Positions 50,699-61,977 of a stretch of 64,000 nt of DNA are shown in pieces. Both the position numbers and the translations under genes were made by a program. Location: contig BQUP01000001.1 in NCBI GenBank assembly GCA_022835595.1, positions 186,001 to 250,000 of the forward strand, given 5' to 3'. Origin of the DNA: Cystobasidium ongulense. Lineage: Eukaryota; Basidiomycota; Cystobasidiomycetes; Cystobasidiales; Cystobasidiaceae. The notes below the pieces were generated by a model. The model saw nothing but the letters and a program-made list of their open reading frames with translations, ran no database searches and was not told where the DNA came from. The first letter of the stretch is position 1. The number at the start of each line of letters is the position of its first letter.

Positions 50699-50847
50699 CG
50701 ACCAGTGACAGGATTGAACTGTCGACCTCCCGATGGAACTGTTGTAGTAACAGTCGGACTGATGATTGGAATTGATCAGATACTTGAATGAATGAGTTGA
50801 ATGGTTGAATTGAAACTAACCGCTCTAACCAGCTGAGCTAACCGGTC
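50699..50847 (-). tRNA. tRNA-Asn(GTT) with canonical intron plus a 62-nt extra insertion
   Basis: Read leftwards: acceptor GACCGGT, TA, D-arm GCTC-AGCTGGTTA-GAGC, G26, then a 62-nt insertion (50820-50759), anticodon arm TCCGA-CTGTTA, a 13-nt intron (50747-50735) in the canonical 37/38 place, A-TCGGG, variable loop AGGTC, T-arm GACAG-TTCAATC-CTGTC, acceptor ACTGGTC and discriminator G. Without the two insertions the tRNA is 74 nt with every stem paired (one G-U). Anticodon GTT is at 50751-50749. The short intron contains AACAGT, which pairs with the anticodon loop ACTGTT as usual. A and B boxes are intact and a TTTT terminator follows at 50694-50691. The 62-nt insertion begins GTTAGT and ends CAG, with CTGAT about 20 bases before its end. 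Confidence 0.85.
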
Positions 50848-51065
50848 CTTTGAACTGATGTTCTGATTGATGAAAGCAGGTCTCCGTGCTGCGTACCATC
50901 TTCAAATCTTGCGGCGAGTCAAAAGATCGAAGTGGCAATGAACCTTGCCAGGCTCTTCAGCAGACTATCAGGAAGTACTGTAAAATCAGGCCTACGGTGT
51001 ATCTGCACGTTCTGCAATACCTTTGGAAGCAATTGCTACGAGGGTGTGTTGTATTGCTTTACGAA
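50807..51065. repeat. Inverted duplication, right arm
   Basis: Mate of 49285-49540 in opposite orientation. It covers the 5' half of the intact tRNA-Asn gene and about 215 bases upstream of it. The outer end fades near 51065 where GCAATAC...CTTT..GCAT is still shared with the left arm. Confidence 0.85.
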
Positions 51066-51800
51066 AGCATCTCCAGCTGACTCCGTACTTCACTAGATCT
51101 GCCCGCCAGACCGATAGTGAGGAAGGATTCTTTGGAGTGCGAAGTAGACAGAGGACACCTAAGCATTGAATAGTAGTCTCATTCAGTGAGATGTTCTAGG
51201 ATTGAAAAGCTCATAGACTGCAGAGGAAGCTGTGGTTGTGGAATAATTTTAGGAACGTTGGCTGCAATCCCCTTCCTCAATTCGTGAAGCCCGCGTTATA
51301 GTGTACAATAGACAAGTGCTCCGTCAGCCTTATGAAACCTACTGTCCGGTAGTAAACCTTCCCAGATGTTGACTGCATGCGTCGTTGTACAAGTCAGCTA
51401 ATAGAGGTCAGAAAGGTATTATAGCTCGACCAGAGCAAAATTTACTTAAAAGTACAGCAAGCCTATCTTTTACTCTGGGAAGGAGGACCTGTTTGCTTTC
51501 ACTTGCTGATTCCAATTTAAGCACCGGGAGTCTATGAGCACCTGGAGAGTCAGTGACTATAACATACGTGACGGGAACGGGAGAATCTCACCGTCCGCTT
51601 TCCATGAGGCAAACTCAAATGCCCAAACGGTCAACCGGGTCAGGTGCATCGTTCAAATAGTTGATACAAGGCAGTGACTGAAGTCCAGTATCAGGTTGTA
51701 TTGTGCGACGTAGCTCGGCTACTAAGTGACCAAAGGGTAGATCGTGTAGGATCCGAATGTACTAGTGCAAAAGCTCAGTCGAGCAGCCCTGAGAAGGTGT
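51066..51800. other. Intergenic, no gene seen
   Basis: 735 bases in which the longest frames are short and without features. Nothing could be supported. Confidence 0.45.
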
Positions 51801-52948
51801 TTACATACATACCTGGGACGCGGACTTTCCCTCATTATGGATTCCGTGAGCCACATTCAGGCGTTTTATAAAAGGCGGAAAACCCCATTCGGAACCCAGT
51901 AGGTCGCTATGCGCCTGTAGGCGGCTGGCTTCCTGCAAGTGGTCAAGCGCAATCTCTGCCTTGAAGCGAGTTGTGAATACGACGAAGTATTTTGCCCAAG
52001 TCGGTTTGCAGTGGAGTGTAGTATAACCAGCAACGTTTTTGCAATGTGGTCCGAGGACTTCCTGTAGAGTTTTCACAGCCGATTTCGACGGGTCCGCTGA
52101 GAATTTGATACACAGTGCTCGACTTGTTTTCATAAGCAAGGGGCTTATCTCCTCTCCAGAAACGGCACGTGAAGGTTGGATGGACGCTGTGGGATAGTTG
52201 GCAAGAAATTCTATGCCAAATGCTTCGCAAGCATGCGCTACCTTGAAAGTGAGGTTTGCGCTCTCATGTCTGCCCTCATCAGCACCGACAGGTTCCGTGT
52301 ACCTGCCAGTCAAGTCACTGCAATGGCGAAACGCCATCGCAAGAACGGCAGATTTGCTGCCTGGCGGCATTCCGTCTAAATCGACCTTGAGGAGTGAATG
52401 CGCTGTAGTACCAGTGATTTCCCGCCCGACGTTTATGATCCAATGCAGTCTACATACCTGTTGGAACGAAAGACATTGAGCAATATCAGCGGTCGACTCG
52501 TTACTTGGTATCCGCCGCCGTATTGCGATGGTATCCGATACCGTATTGCGATGCTTACGTTTAAGTTTCGCGCGCATTTGACAGCTTCAGGGATGCTATC
52601 CAGTTCGTAATCACCTATTGAACTTGCGAGTGACCTGCACTTGCAACCATCTGATGCGCATTCAGTGGCTTTGGTCTTACGCGTGCGACGCTTCTTGACT
52701 TTGGTGGCGACATCGCCTTCGACGATTGGTTGATTTGTGTCAGCGGGGCCAAGCTCTCGGTTTGCAGGGTCTGGATGTGAGCTTGAGATGCGGAGAGGTA
52801 GATTTGAGTCGTTGGCGGCGTCAACCTGACAGACTGGGGGCGCCACGCCTCGCGGAACAGCAGGTAGCGGAGTGGAGGGACGGCACATAGGAGTCTGCGG
52901 ATTGGAGTCGGATCTCATGTCGTATATAACGTTGCAGGAATTCTCCAT
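51801..52948 (-). CDS. Unrecognised two-exon protein, about 348 aa
   Basis: Exon 1 52948-52559 and exon 2 52457-51801 join in phase through a GTAAGC donor and an AACAG acceptor. The N-terminal part is Pro/Ser/Asp-rich with a basic cluster KVKKRRTRKTK that could direct it to the nucleus, followed by ASDGCKCRS. The C-terminal 220 residues look globular (GFPPFIKRL, FVVFTTRFKAEIALDHLQE). No family recognised. An alternative splice with a GTATGT donor at 52457 was considered but does not hold the frame. The gene may be lineage-specific, or a degenerate gene. Confidence 0.45.
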
Positions 52949-54061
52949 GGCTAATAGTTTGCGTCTGGTTTGATGTTGGTGGTTGCTGTATTGAACACGA
53001 ACGGAGGCGAGTCCTTCGCCCGTCCAACGACGACTCTCGTGCCTGCGACTGGTCCACGACTCGACGGGGATATCGAGCTAGGAGACCTACGGAGAACAGT
53101 CTTGGATGGGTTCGTACGGAGGTTACTTACAACGCCAATGCCTTCGAACCTCGTATTCGGACCAGACGAATACAGTCGGCCTGCTCAGGATGCACCGTGC
53201 GACGGAGCGCGTATTTGGGCGGCCGGATGATAAAGGAAGTGGGCCTGAGGGAATCCAAAGAAATCAAAGTCGCTGCAGTGAGCCAAGACGCTAGGAAGCA
53301 ACACTTCAGGTGGTGTAGTATCTCAGACTGCCATATCATATTGTCTGTCAGCTGATTGGCCTCCTCTAACCGAGAAGGCGTATGTCATTTGCGGGGAGGC
53401 TGAGGGGAGTCTGGTCGGCATGTCTTCGGAGAATAGCAACGGACACTCCTGTAGCGACGTTGCGTGTGGCCTTCTAACTTTATGCCATCGGGGGAAAGCG
53501 TAAATTGGCATATATCGAATACCTGTATCAAACCGAGAAAGATACAAGCGATCGATTTCTCCTATTTGCAAGACTTTAGTCGACCATATGGGGCATAAGT
53601 CAGTTTCAAAAGCGAAAGAATAGTCTGAAATCAGTGGGGTCATAGAAAAGACCGTGTCTCAGTTCCTGAAAGGGTCCTTTGTATTCTAGAAGTTTTGCTG
53701 AATCAAGAATGGCCGTATATTGACGTTTGTTAAAGAACAGGCCCGCGCTCTCAGAACAGTCGCTACCCTACTCGCCCCACTATGGCGATATTGTCACAAC
53801 GGATCGACTGCCTCAAACTGCCCAAAGCACGCAAATATAGCTTGTCGCTGCTATAATCAGCCGGCCAAATAGTTGTGACAAGCTGGCCGTGGTGACTTTT
53901 CCCATGTCTCCGGCGACCACGTTCCCAATCTCTCCTAGAACCAGTGAATGATAGGCTGAACGCCTCGGTACTGACTTCAAAGCATCCTCTAATGAGAATA
54001 ATATCCTGGGAGGAGTTCCCTTGTCCGCCTAAGATGGGCACATGCCCCCCGGAATGCCTCT
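52949..54061. other. Intergenic, no supported gene
   Basis: Several frames of 60-118 codons on both strands overlap each other and none shows a domain. I see nothing I can support in this 1.1 kb. Confidence 0.45.
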
Positions 54062-54847
54062 TCATGCCGGCCAATAGTCTTGACCCAACCACCAAAGCGG
54101 TGGACATATTGATGCCAGAAGATTCGGTAGAAGGTATCGCAACAGCGCTAATGGGTTACCATCGATTGGTCTCCCTTCGTTTACTTTCATCGACACGTGT
54201 TTGCCCGTCCACCTGTCGCCAGCGTCACCCATTGCGATCATTCCTTTGGCGAGATCTGCATACGACTCAATCGGAGATGCTTTCAAAGGATCGTCGGTGA
54301 GCTCGACATGGTGCTCTGCTGGGTCATGTACAATCGCTCCGGCAGATGCGACGATCAGAGGGATCCAGGCATTGTCTTGGAGATGCTTGATGGCTCTCCG
54401 CAAGTCTTCGTAGATGTGGAACAGCACCCAGTTGTACATGAAGCGATATCCTGTTTCACGTTCGTGCGGGTTGTTCGGGTCCACACTTCCCGACGACAAG
54501 AACACGACATAGGGTATTTTGGCGCCAGACTTGCGCTGTGGCCCGAGGGCTTGCACAATTGCAAAAGCAGTCTGCTGTGCTATACTACAGCCTGGCTCAT
54601 TGCGATTCTGTGCGACCGTCGAGAGGATCACATCGGCGGAAGATAGGCATGACGCGAGAAGTGAAGTGTCGGACAGGTCGCCGATGAACAAAGATACATT
54701 GGCCGCCGTAGAGATAGAGGGGAACTTCTTCTCGAGACGTGAGCGTGATCTTGCGTAGATATTAAGGTGAGCAGAGGTCTGGAGCAGTGCCTTCACGATC
54801 TCGGAGCCAGTCTGACCAGTTGCGCCAAGAACAGCGTAGGTAGGCAT
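54062..54847 (-). CDS. NmrA-like NAD(P)-binding Rossmann protein
   Basis: Single exon, 261 aa. The N-terminus MPTYAVLGATGQTGSEIVKA has the GxxGxxG nucleotide-binding loop directly after the first beta strand, followed by NIYARSRSRLEKKF, LFIGDLSDTSLL and SADVILSTVAQN, as in atypical short-chain dehydrogenases of the NmrA/HSCARG class. These bind NADP(H) and act as redox sensors or as isoflavone-reductase-like enzymes. No classical YxxxK catalytic pair is obvious. A truncated paralogue lies just upstream at 55336. Substrate unknown. Confidence 0.85.
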   Translation of the reverse strand: MPTYAVLGATGQTGSEIVKALLQTSAHLNIYARSRSRLEKKFPSISTAANVSLFIGDLSDTSLLASCLSSADVILSTVAQNRNEPGCSIAQQTAFAIVQALGPQRKSGAKIPYVVFLSSGSVDPNNPHERETGYRFMYNWVLFHIYEDLRRAIKHLQDNAWIPLIVASAGAIVHDPAEHHVELTDDPLKASPIESYADLAKGMIAMGDAGDRWTGKHVSMKVNEGRPIDGNPLALLRYLLPNLLASICPPLWWLGQDYWPA

Positions 54848-55335
54848 TACAGGAGAACGGTCTGCAGCAGCTGATCAATCATCACTATGATAGGACCTGA
54901 GATCTTTGACTCTTTGGCCTACAGCTCAGTGTTGAGAGGGATTGGTGTATGAAGAGCACCTTCAAATGCCAACTGTATCGTGGCGATCCCTGCGTGCTGG
55001 AAAGTGCGGCCTATCCAAGGATAGCGGTACGTGGGTGGGTGCAGTTAGACTGAGTGACTGAGGAAGGCTGTGCCGTGCGGAGCCAAGGGTGCAAGGAGCT
55101 GAGGGAACCTTGCGAGAGAATCACGACACAAGCCGTATGCGAGCCATTGCCAATCGATGCGATAAGTCCGGCCTTATCTGCGCAAGTGGTGTGAATCCGC
55201 AATTGCCGCTGTCATGCTATATTTCGGGGACTTGGAAAGTTAAGTTAGAGGCTTCTGAGTAGACGGGAAGTTGCACCCGATAGGCATCATGCTTGCACTT
55301 CGGTATCACTGCTTCATGTCTACCATTGTCCATGC
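54848..55335. other. Intergenic between the NmrA-like gene and its truncated copy
   Basis: 488 bases: the upstream region of the intact gene. No other feature could be supported. Confidence 0.45.
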
Positions 55336-55650
55336 TCACGGCCACCAGTCCTTGCCTAGTAAGCGCCAAAGAGGAGAACATATTGAAGCCAGCAGATTCG
55401 GCAGGAGGTAGCGTATAGAAGCGACTGAGCTGCCTGCAATCTGCTTGCCTTCATTCACCGCCATAGTGACCCCTTTGCTATGCCAAGCTTCGTCTGTCCC
55501 CATAGCTATCATTTCTTTGGCGAGACTGGCGTACGATTGCATTGGCAAAGCTTTGTTGGTGTCGCCTGTGAGCTTGACGGGATAGTCTTTTGGATCGTGT
55601 GCTAGTGCGCTGGCTGATGCAACAACGAGACAGATCGAAAAATTGGTCTG
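55336..55650 (-). pseudogene. Truncated copy of the NmrA-like gene (C-terminal half)
   Basis: The frame encodes LVVASASALAHDPKDYPVKL, MQSYASLAKEMIAMGTDE, VNEGKQIAG and RYLLPNLLASICSPLWRLL, which correspond residue by residue to the last 110 or so residues of the intact protein at 54062. The Rossmann glycine loop and the entire N-terminal half are missing, and DNA to the right is unrelated until MED5. It is a tandem duplicate that has lost its first half. Confidence 0.75.
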
Positions 55651-55766
55651 ACGCCTGCGGACCAGATCTACCACCTCTATGAAAGCTACAGTGCATGTTC
55701 CACTCACTTTGCGTGCTCTCAGACTATCCTGGGGTACATAAAATGAGCTCTATCCTTGTTGCACTT

Positions 55767-58743
55767 CTACGTTTCCGACGACCAAGTTCTCAGTCTCTCC
55801 CGAAGTCCCGTTGGGAACGAGCTATAATCCTCGGTCCGGACTTCAAGCCCCGCTCTGATGAGAATCAATGCTACGATATCTGCCAAATAATCTATTTGCT
55901 GAATCCGAACCTCCTCGGCTTCTAATTCAATTGCTCTAGTTATGGCCTCCATAGCAAAGGCTTTGATGGTAAGTTTATTCAAAGGTTTCATAGCCTGAGC
56001 TACAAGGAAACTTCCAGTAAATGCGTCCTGCGCTTGTAGAGCAACCGAAACCATACGTTTGTCGCCAGCTGTGCCCTGTGTACTGGCAATGATATGCTGT
56101 ACTGATGATATATAACTGTTGCCTAGCTCTTCTTGGTCTAGGGGTACTGCTATGGGGCCATTCTTGAATTTCCTTTGCAGTGTTTTCACACCCTCATCTG
56201 CAGGATCCAGTTTCTTGAGCATTGCTCGCAGCTCATTTTGGACGAGCTCAAAGACGCAAGCTGGAGTAGAGTCCGACAGCAACAAAGGCGTTATAATTTG
56301 TAGATCTGGTTCCGTTCGGTCAGCCAAGTAGCTGATGATGCCGGGCAGCGTAAAGGTGAGAAAGTCTTGACAGAAGTATGATAGACCGTTCAGAAGCGCT
56401 TTTCAAGGAGTCAGCTAGGTCACTCGTAAGTCTATACACTACTCATCTTACTCTCGTGGTCAATAATACCATTCTCCATAGCAATTATGGACTGATGTAC
56501 AATAGTAGGTGCCAAGAGAAGCATAGTCTGAGGCGGTGTAGAGCGAATGAGATCGTCTTCGATACCTTCAGTGCCGTAGAAGGCTGTAATCCATGAAGAG
56601 ATAAGTTTTTGGTGCTGGAGCGACAGGCCCTTCAGAGACTGCGCCTTGGCTAGAGATCTTGAGGAAGCAGTGATCGCCGAGGAGACGCTCAGGTTAAACG
56701 TTGAGAAAGGCTCTTGAAGAGAGTGCCGATAGACCAGAGTTCTCAAGGCTAGCAGAATACCACCGTAGAGCTCCATTGCTTGTCCAGCGCCATACTCATC
56801 CGAGCTGTCCCAATTGTCCAGGAGAAGGCACGTTGGCTTGAAGAGCGACTCGGCAGAGGAGTGCAGGAGCACATAGTCGATAATCCTGGGCGTGCCTTTG
56901 ACTAGTGAAAGAAGAAAGTGATGTATAGCTGGCAAATCGGAGGCTGTAGCCCATGTTGACAGTTGCTGGACACGAAGTTTTGTCAGTCAAAACACTTACA
57001 CAATGCCACTTTCGCATTCACATACTGTAACCATAGCTGCTGATGATAGTGCCTGCTTATCGTAATGAAGCATTCCATCTTCGAGCATATGAATCAAAGT
57101 CTCTGCAGAGTACTCCGATGGTTGCACTACCTGTAAGGGCACTGATCTCAGCCCAGCCCGTTCATACCAGACCGTGTAAGGTCAACATACCTTCTGCGGG
57201 TCTGCTGGCCCATCCTTGAGGCCTTTAATCCAGTCAGATAGGTCACTCGAGCCAGTCTGTCGTTGCCTGTCTTTCCAGTCTTGAAGCCCACAATCGATAG
57301 CCTTAGACCAATCCAGCCCGGCTGCACTGAGATGAGGATCACCCTTCAGGCTGTGTATTACAGTAGGTATTCGCCCAAACACGAAAGCTCGCCATCTTGC
57401 TTCGCTTCTGGTGCTCGCTTCATCGTGTAGACTATTATGTCTTGAACAGCATTGTATGAAGTCCGCGAACCACTCGCGAAGGACTTCTTGATGACTTGCA
57501 GCCTCGCCAGCGCTCGAGATAGCTCGTCGTAGCGCAAGACGTGCCATTACAGAGCCAGCCAGAGCGGTAGAGGTATCGTCACATTGACCGTACAGAGCAG
57601 ACTGAAGCAGGAGCTCTATCTCGACTGGCATTGAAGGGTAGGTAGCTGGGCGAACAAAAGTGCTTCGCCGATAAGAGACGGCGTCATATTTTCGCTCCAG
57701 TTCGCTGAGTAGCTTGTGTGCCAGTTCAAATGGGTACGGAATGACCACAGCAGTACTGGTCATCGATATGAGTGCCTCGCGGCACGAGCTGATCTCGCTT
57801 CCTATAGCTTGGTGCATTTCGACGTCTTTGGAAGGGGTGGTAGCAGGCTGAGGCACTTGCAGAAGTTGAAGCATTAAGAGGAAGAGCGAAGATAGTTGAT
57901 GCTGCGCTGCAATTGCAAGCAACCGAATTGCCGTCTTCAGCCCAGTAAGCGCTTGTATGGATGTCTTATGGGGTTGATATTTCGAGACGAGTGCTGGATC
58001 GCTCGCAAGCAAAGTAGCGGCGATACATTCAAGGTAGATATTGGTCTGAACCTCGATATCGGGCGAAGAGACCGAATCGACCAGTCCTCCCTCGAGTAGC
58101 TTCTTCAGAAGGCACCTTTTGGATTCATCTGCGATAAGACATCCTTGAAGATAGGTTTGGGCTAGAGGTGTGCCTGATGTCCGTAACAACGGCAATACCG
58201 AATCTAGCTCGCAGCAAGCCAGTCAATGCTTGAACACCTTTGAGCAGAATGACTGAGAGAGGTGACTCACCAATTGCGCGTAAGTAGACAGCATTGGTGG
58301 AAGCTTCCAAGGCATGTTTGCCGCTGGCATCTTCCGAGTATGCCTCCTTGAAGAGGCGCAGCCACTAGCGAGGCATGATATACATCAGCTAGGGCAGCCA
58401 GAGGAGTGGAACTACGCCTGGAAACTGACAGTTGCGGACGAGAGCTCTCTGGCGAGACATATGCGGGTCACCGAGTCGAGTGGCTCTATTGCCATAATGC
58501 ACGACGAACCGCTCTTGCAAGCGGCCAACGAGGCTATTTCGGGTAGGACAGTCTACACTCCAGCGAACCAGCAACAGGATTCGGTATCGTCATGGGTTGC
58601 CATACCTTGCGAAATCGTAAGAGAGGCAAGCCGGGTTTACACTTTCGAAGTGTATATAATCTGTGATCGAGGCAAGTGACAGGGAAGCTCTCAGAAAGCT
58701 TTGATACGCGAGTACACGCTTCTGAAGGTTGCATTCGTATCAT
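55767..58743 (-). CDS. MED5: Mediator complex subunit 5 (Med5/Nut1)
   Basis: Tail-module subunit of Mediator. Seven exons in phase: 58743-58606, 58552-58430, 58364-58271, 58203-57191, 57130-57026, 56965-56452 and 56398-55767, 872 aa. The protein is almost entirely helical, as expected. Segments pointing to Med5 are WRAFVFGRIPTVIHSLKGD, LISSWITAFYGTEGIEDDLI followed by TPPQTMLLLAPTIVHQSI, and, across the last intron, LLNGLSYFCQDFLTFTLPGI. The start at 58743 is the first ATG in the exon-1 frame; an earlier exon cannot be excluded. It shares 252 bases with the divergent 4E-T-like gene. Confidence 0.8.
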
Positions 58744-58995
58744 ACTGCATCTCTGAATGCGGCCAGACTCGCGCTTCTTCCCGAAAGCTTTCAGTTTTCC
58801 GAAAGCAACGCCTCTTTTGCGCCTTGTTCTGGCAGGACACCGCACCGAGAGCAGGTCTACTTCACCACAATTGCAGCGACTGACAAGACGGCACCGCTCA
58901 AGACGACGTCATAGAGTGTTCCACGCACATATCAACCACCCTTGTTGAGCTAGACAGAAGCCCTGCAAGCTTGAACGAGCTTTGCCCGGCCTGCC
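58744..58995. promoter_or_regulatory. Divergent promoter region MED5/4E-T-like
   Basis: 252 bases between two start codons on opposite strands. The frames inside are short and overlapping. No defined element was seen. Confidence 0.4.
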
Positions 58996-61977
58996 ATGGC
59001 CGATTTGGGTAAGGAACACACACACCTCTGCAGCCGAGTGTATTTAGAAGCTTCAACTACTGATGCCGCACAGCATCTCTCTTCACAGACAGCGATGCCA
59101 GCTCGACAACGAGCGATGCTATGCTCATCGTCCGTCCAGCTTCATCCGTCAAGCCAGACCCTCTGCGCTACGAGCGCTGCTATTCTAGAAGGCTCCTCCT
59201 GCAGCTGTCAAAGTCTGACAAGATCCGCCCACCTGCAGGCCTGAAGCCTCTGTCAGAATGGTACGGCGAGTATGAGCTCCCGTCACTGCATCCAGTCAAC
59301 AGCTCGTCCACCCCCGGCGCCGCCAACGGCAGATTCGCTGGTCGAGAGCCTCAAGCAGGCGGCAGCAGAAGGGACCGCGAGCGAGACAGAGGTGCAGCAG
59401 CTCCAGCCAACACGGGCGAGCGATACAGCAATGAGAGAGATACACATGCGCGACCTGCCGCAGGAGCTCCTGCAACAGGCCAGATGGGAGACTTCAAGCT
59501 AGCCGGACAGAGACCTTTTACTCTGCCCAAAGACGGCGATAGTGGAGATGCGCTTTCCGCAAACAACAGGCGCAGGCAGAACCTGCGCGATACAGACCTG
59601 CGAGAGCGAGGTATCGATGGGAAGGAGAGAGATTGGCCAGCAACAGGTCCAAATGCCGACCGCCGGCGTCAGCTTGGCGGTGAATTCATCAAGAAGGATG
59701 GTAGAGCTGCCGAAGAAGGTGGATGGCGTAGCTCCAGAGAGACCATGCAGCTGGGCAGAGAAAGACCGCAAAGAGGAGATAGATTTGACAGGCTGGACAG
59801 ACCAAGTTACAATGACCGTGACGCGCGCGGACAGCCGGGCAGCGGTTCAGACCGTCGTCGACAGCCTGCATGGATGGAAGAGGAGGAAGCCTCGACTTCA
59901 TCAAGACATGGATCTTCGAACGCTTACCAGAGACGAGGCCAGAATGGTTATCGGGCTAATGATGCCGCCCCTGCTTGGATGGCTGATGAGCCTGCCAGTG
60001 GTAACGGTCGAGTAGACACTTCGCTAGAAGCTCTAGAATCGAGGCCAAGTGCTGGCCAGTCGGCGTCTGAAGCACCACACGTTGATTCGATACAAGCATT
60101 CAAAGCACAGATGAAGGAAATGGAGAGGAGACAGAAAGTTCAAGAGCAGAGGGACCTCCGTCGCGAGATGGGTCTTCCAGAAATGGCAGAAGAGGAGTAC
60201 AGCAAGAAGTCTGGCGGTGAGTCTTGCACACTGACGCACACCGCTTCTTACTCCTACTTTCTGCTGACTGGCAATCTTTTGCGGCATTCGCTTAGAGAAA
60301 GACGAATCATTGCAGAAAACGCAGACGACAACCCAACAAGGTCAAACAGCGCCTCCAAAGTCTGTCTTTGCCGACTTTTTGATGCCGTCCTCGACTTCGA
60401 AAGAGAAGGAGAACAGCAAAGTAGCAGAGGATAAACCACGCTCGTCTCGATTCGCTCGCATGTTTGCAGCAGAAGCAGCAGCAGCCTCGCAGGCTTCCGA
60501 CAGAGCCACAGCTGCTCCCAACGCTATTCCATCTCCGTCGCACGTACCATCAAACGCCTCCAATATTCCACAAAGCTCATCAAGCAACAATCTCCTTGCT
60601 GCTCTGCTGCCTGGTGCATCCCATTCACCAGCGCCTCAAGCAGCTCGCAGTGGAAACTCGCCGATGCCGCCTCCAGCTACACAAACCGATAATCAAAGCA
60701 TGGCACGCTTGATGGAAATGCTGCATATGTCATCAGCGCCGCCAAGTGCTCACTCGCCTGTCGCAAATAATGGAGGAAATCCTCCAGGGATTTTAAGCCT
60801 ATTCTCAGAAGGAGCGACAAATGGCCAGAGCCGAACATCCTCATCTTCGCAACCAGCACGTCAGCAAACGCGCAGTAAAGCCCAGAGTCATATTGATGGT
60901 CCCGCCAATAACAGACCCAGCAGGAACGACATGTACTCTCCTGAATTGCAGAACGGACAACACAACCCAAGTCAACAGATGCATGCTCACCACCAAGGCC
61001 AACCCACGTTGCAGCAACATTCTACTCAGTCAATGAGAGATGCCATCTTGTCGCCTCAGAACATGCCTCAATCAAGACTGAATCGCAGCAGCGGTTACGG
61101 CTTGAACTCGGCAGCTGATGGACCTACTCCGTCACAGACTGCCCGACACCAGGACCATATTCACGCCCCAATACCTCCTCCACAGAGGTCCATCAACCTT
61201 TTAGACCTCTTGGGAGGTCAAGGCACGCCTCCGCCCGGACCACATTTACACAATATGTTACCTCCGCAACATCAGCAACAGCAGCAGCAACACGTGAGAG
61301 GTCAGCCAGTGCAATCGCCGCCTCCGCATGGACACTTTCCACCTCCTGGCGGCCCTGAACAGCAACATGCTCAGATGGCGGCTTTCCTCCAAGCTCAAGC
61401 GGGTCATGCTGGGCGACCTCTTCCACCTCCCGGCGTTCCGGGCAGCGCCAACAACATGCAATTTGGCAGACCACCTGGGCAAGGCGGATTCATGCCTCCT
61501 CAGGGTCCTTATTCGCCTCAGCAAGGTCCTTTCTCACCTCCACAACAGCAACAACATCCAGGCCACATGCGATCCCCTAGCGGGCACATGAACGTCCCGC
61601 CACTCTTACAAGAGCAGCAACAACGATTACCGCACAATGCCCAGCAACAGCAACAACCTTACAATCCCATTAGAGGTGATGGTCCTGCCAACCAGCCTCT
61701 CCCACCGCCGCAGGCATTTGCTCAGCAAAATGCACTTGCACAACTTTTAGCTCAAGGTGGTCATCCCGGCCAGCAATACGGAGGATTGCGCTCTACATCG
61801 AACGGTCCACAAGGCTACCAGCCTCACCAGCAAATTCCACCACCGCCCATGCATATGCACCAGAACCCGTCACCTCTGCACATGCACCAAAGTCCACCAC
61901 CTGTACAACAGAATCAGATCGACCTGATGGCCCTTCTGACTGGAGGTGGTCATGGAAATGGCTTCGTTGGTCGATGA
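58996..61977 (+). CDS. 4E-T-like eIF4E-binding, P-body-type protein
   Basis: Exons 58996-59008 (13 bases), 59089-60216 and 60296-61977 join in phase to 940 aa. Near the N-terminus YSRRLLL (Tyr36, Leu41, Leu42) fits the canonical eIF4E-binding motif Y-x4-L-hydrophobic, in a context (LRYERCYSRRLLLQLSKSD) like that of animal 4E-T. An Arg/Asp/Gly-rich middle follows, then FADFLMPSS, SSRFARMFAAEAAAASQA and a long Pro/Gln/His-rich, prion-like C-terminus with short hydrophobic islands (LMEMLHMS, INLLDLLGGQG, NALAQLLAQGG, IDLMALLTGGG). This arrangement suggests a translational repressor that brings eIF4E into RNA granules. The family assignment is inferred from motif and layout, not from overall similarity. 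Confidence 0.65.

Noticed and set aside
50699-50847. Reading the tRNA as a suppressor with anticodon TCA, taken from the first GTTAG stem
   Set aside because: That reading gives no paired anticodon stem; removing the 62-nt insertion gives a fully paired Asn(GTT) cloverleaf instead.
49285-51065. Inverted arms as the ends of a DNA transposon
   Set aside because: The arms contain half a tRNA gene and ordinary flanking DNA, the spacer has no transposase, and no target-site duplication could be seen at the outer ends.
54197-54646. 149-codon plus-strand frame
   Set aside because: Antisense to the clear NmrA-like gene.
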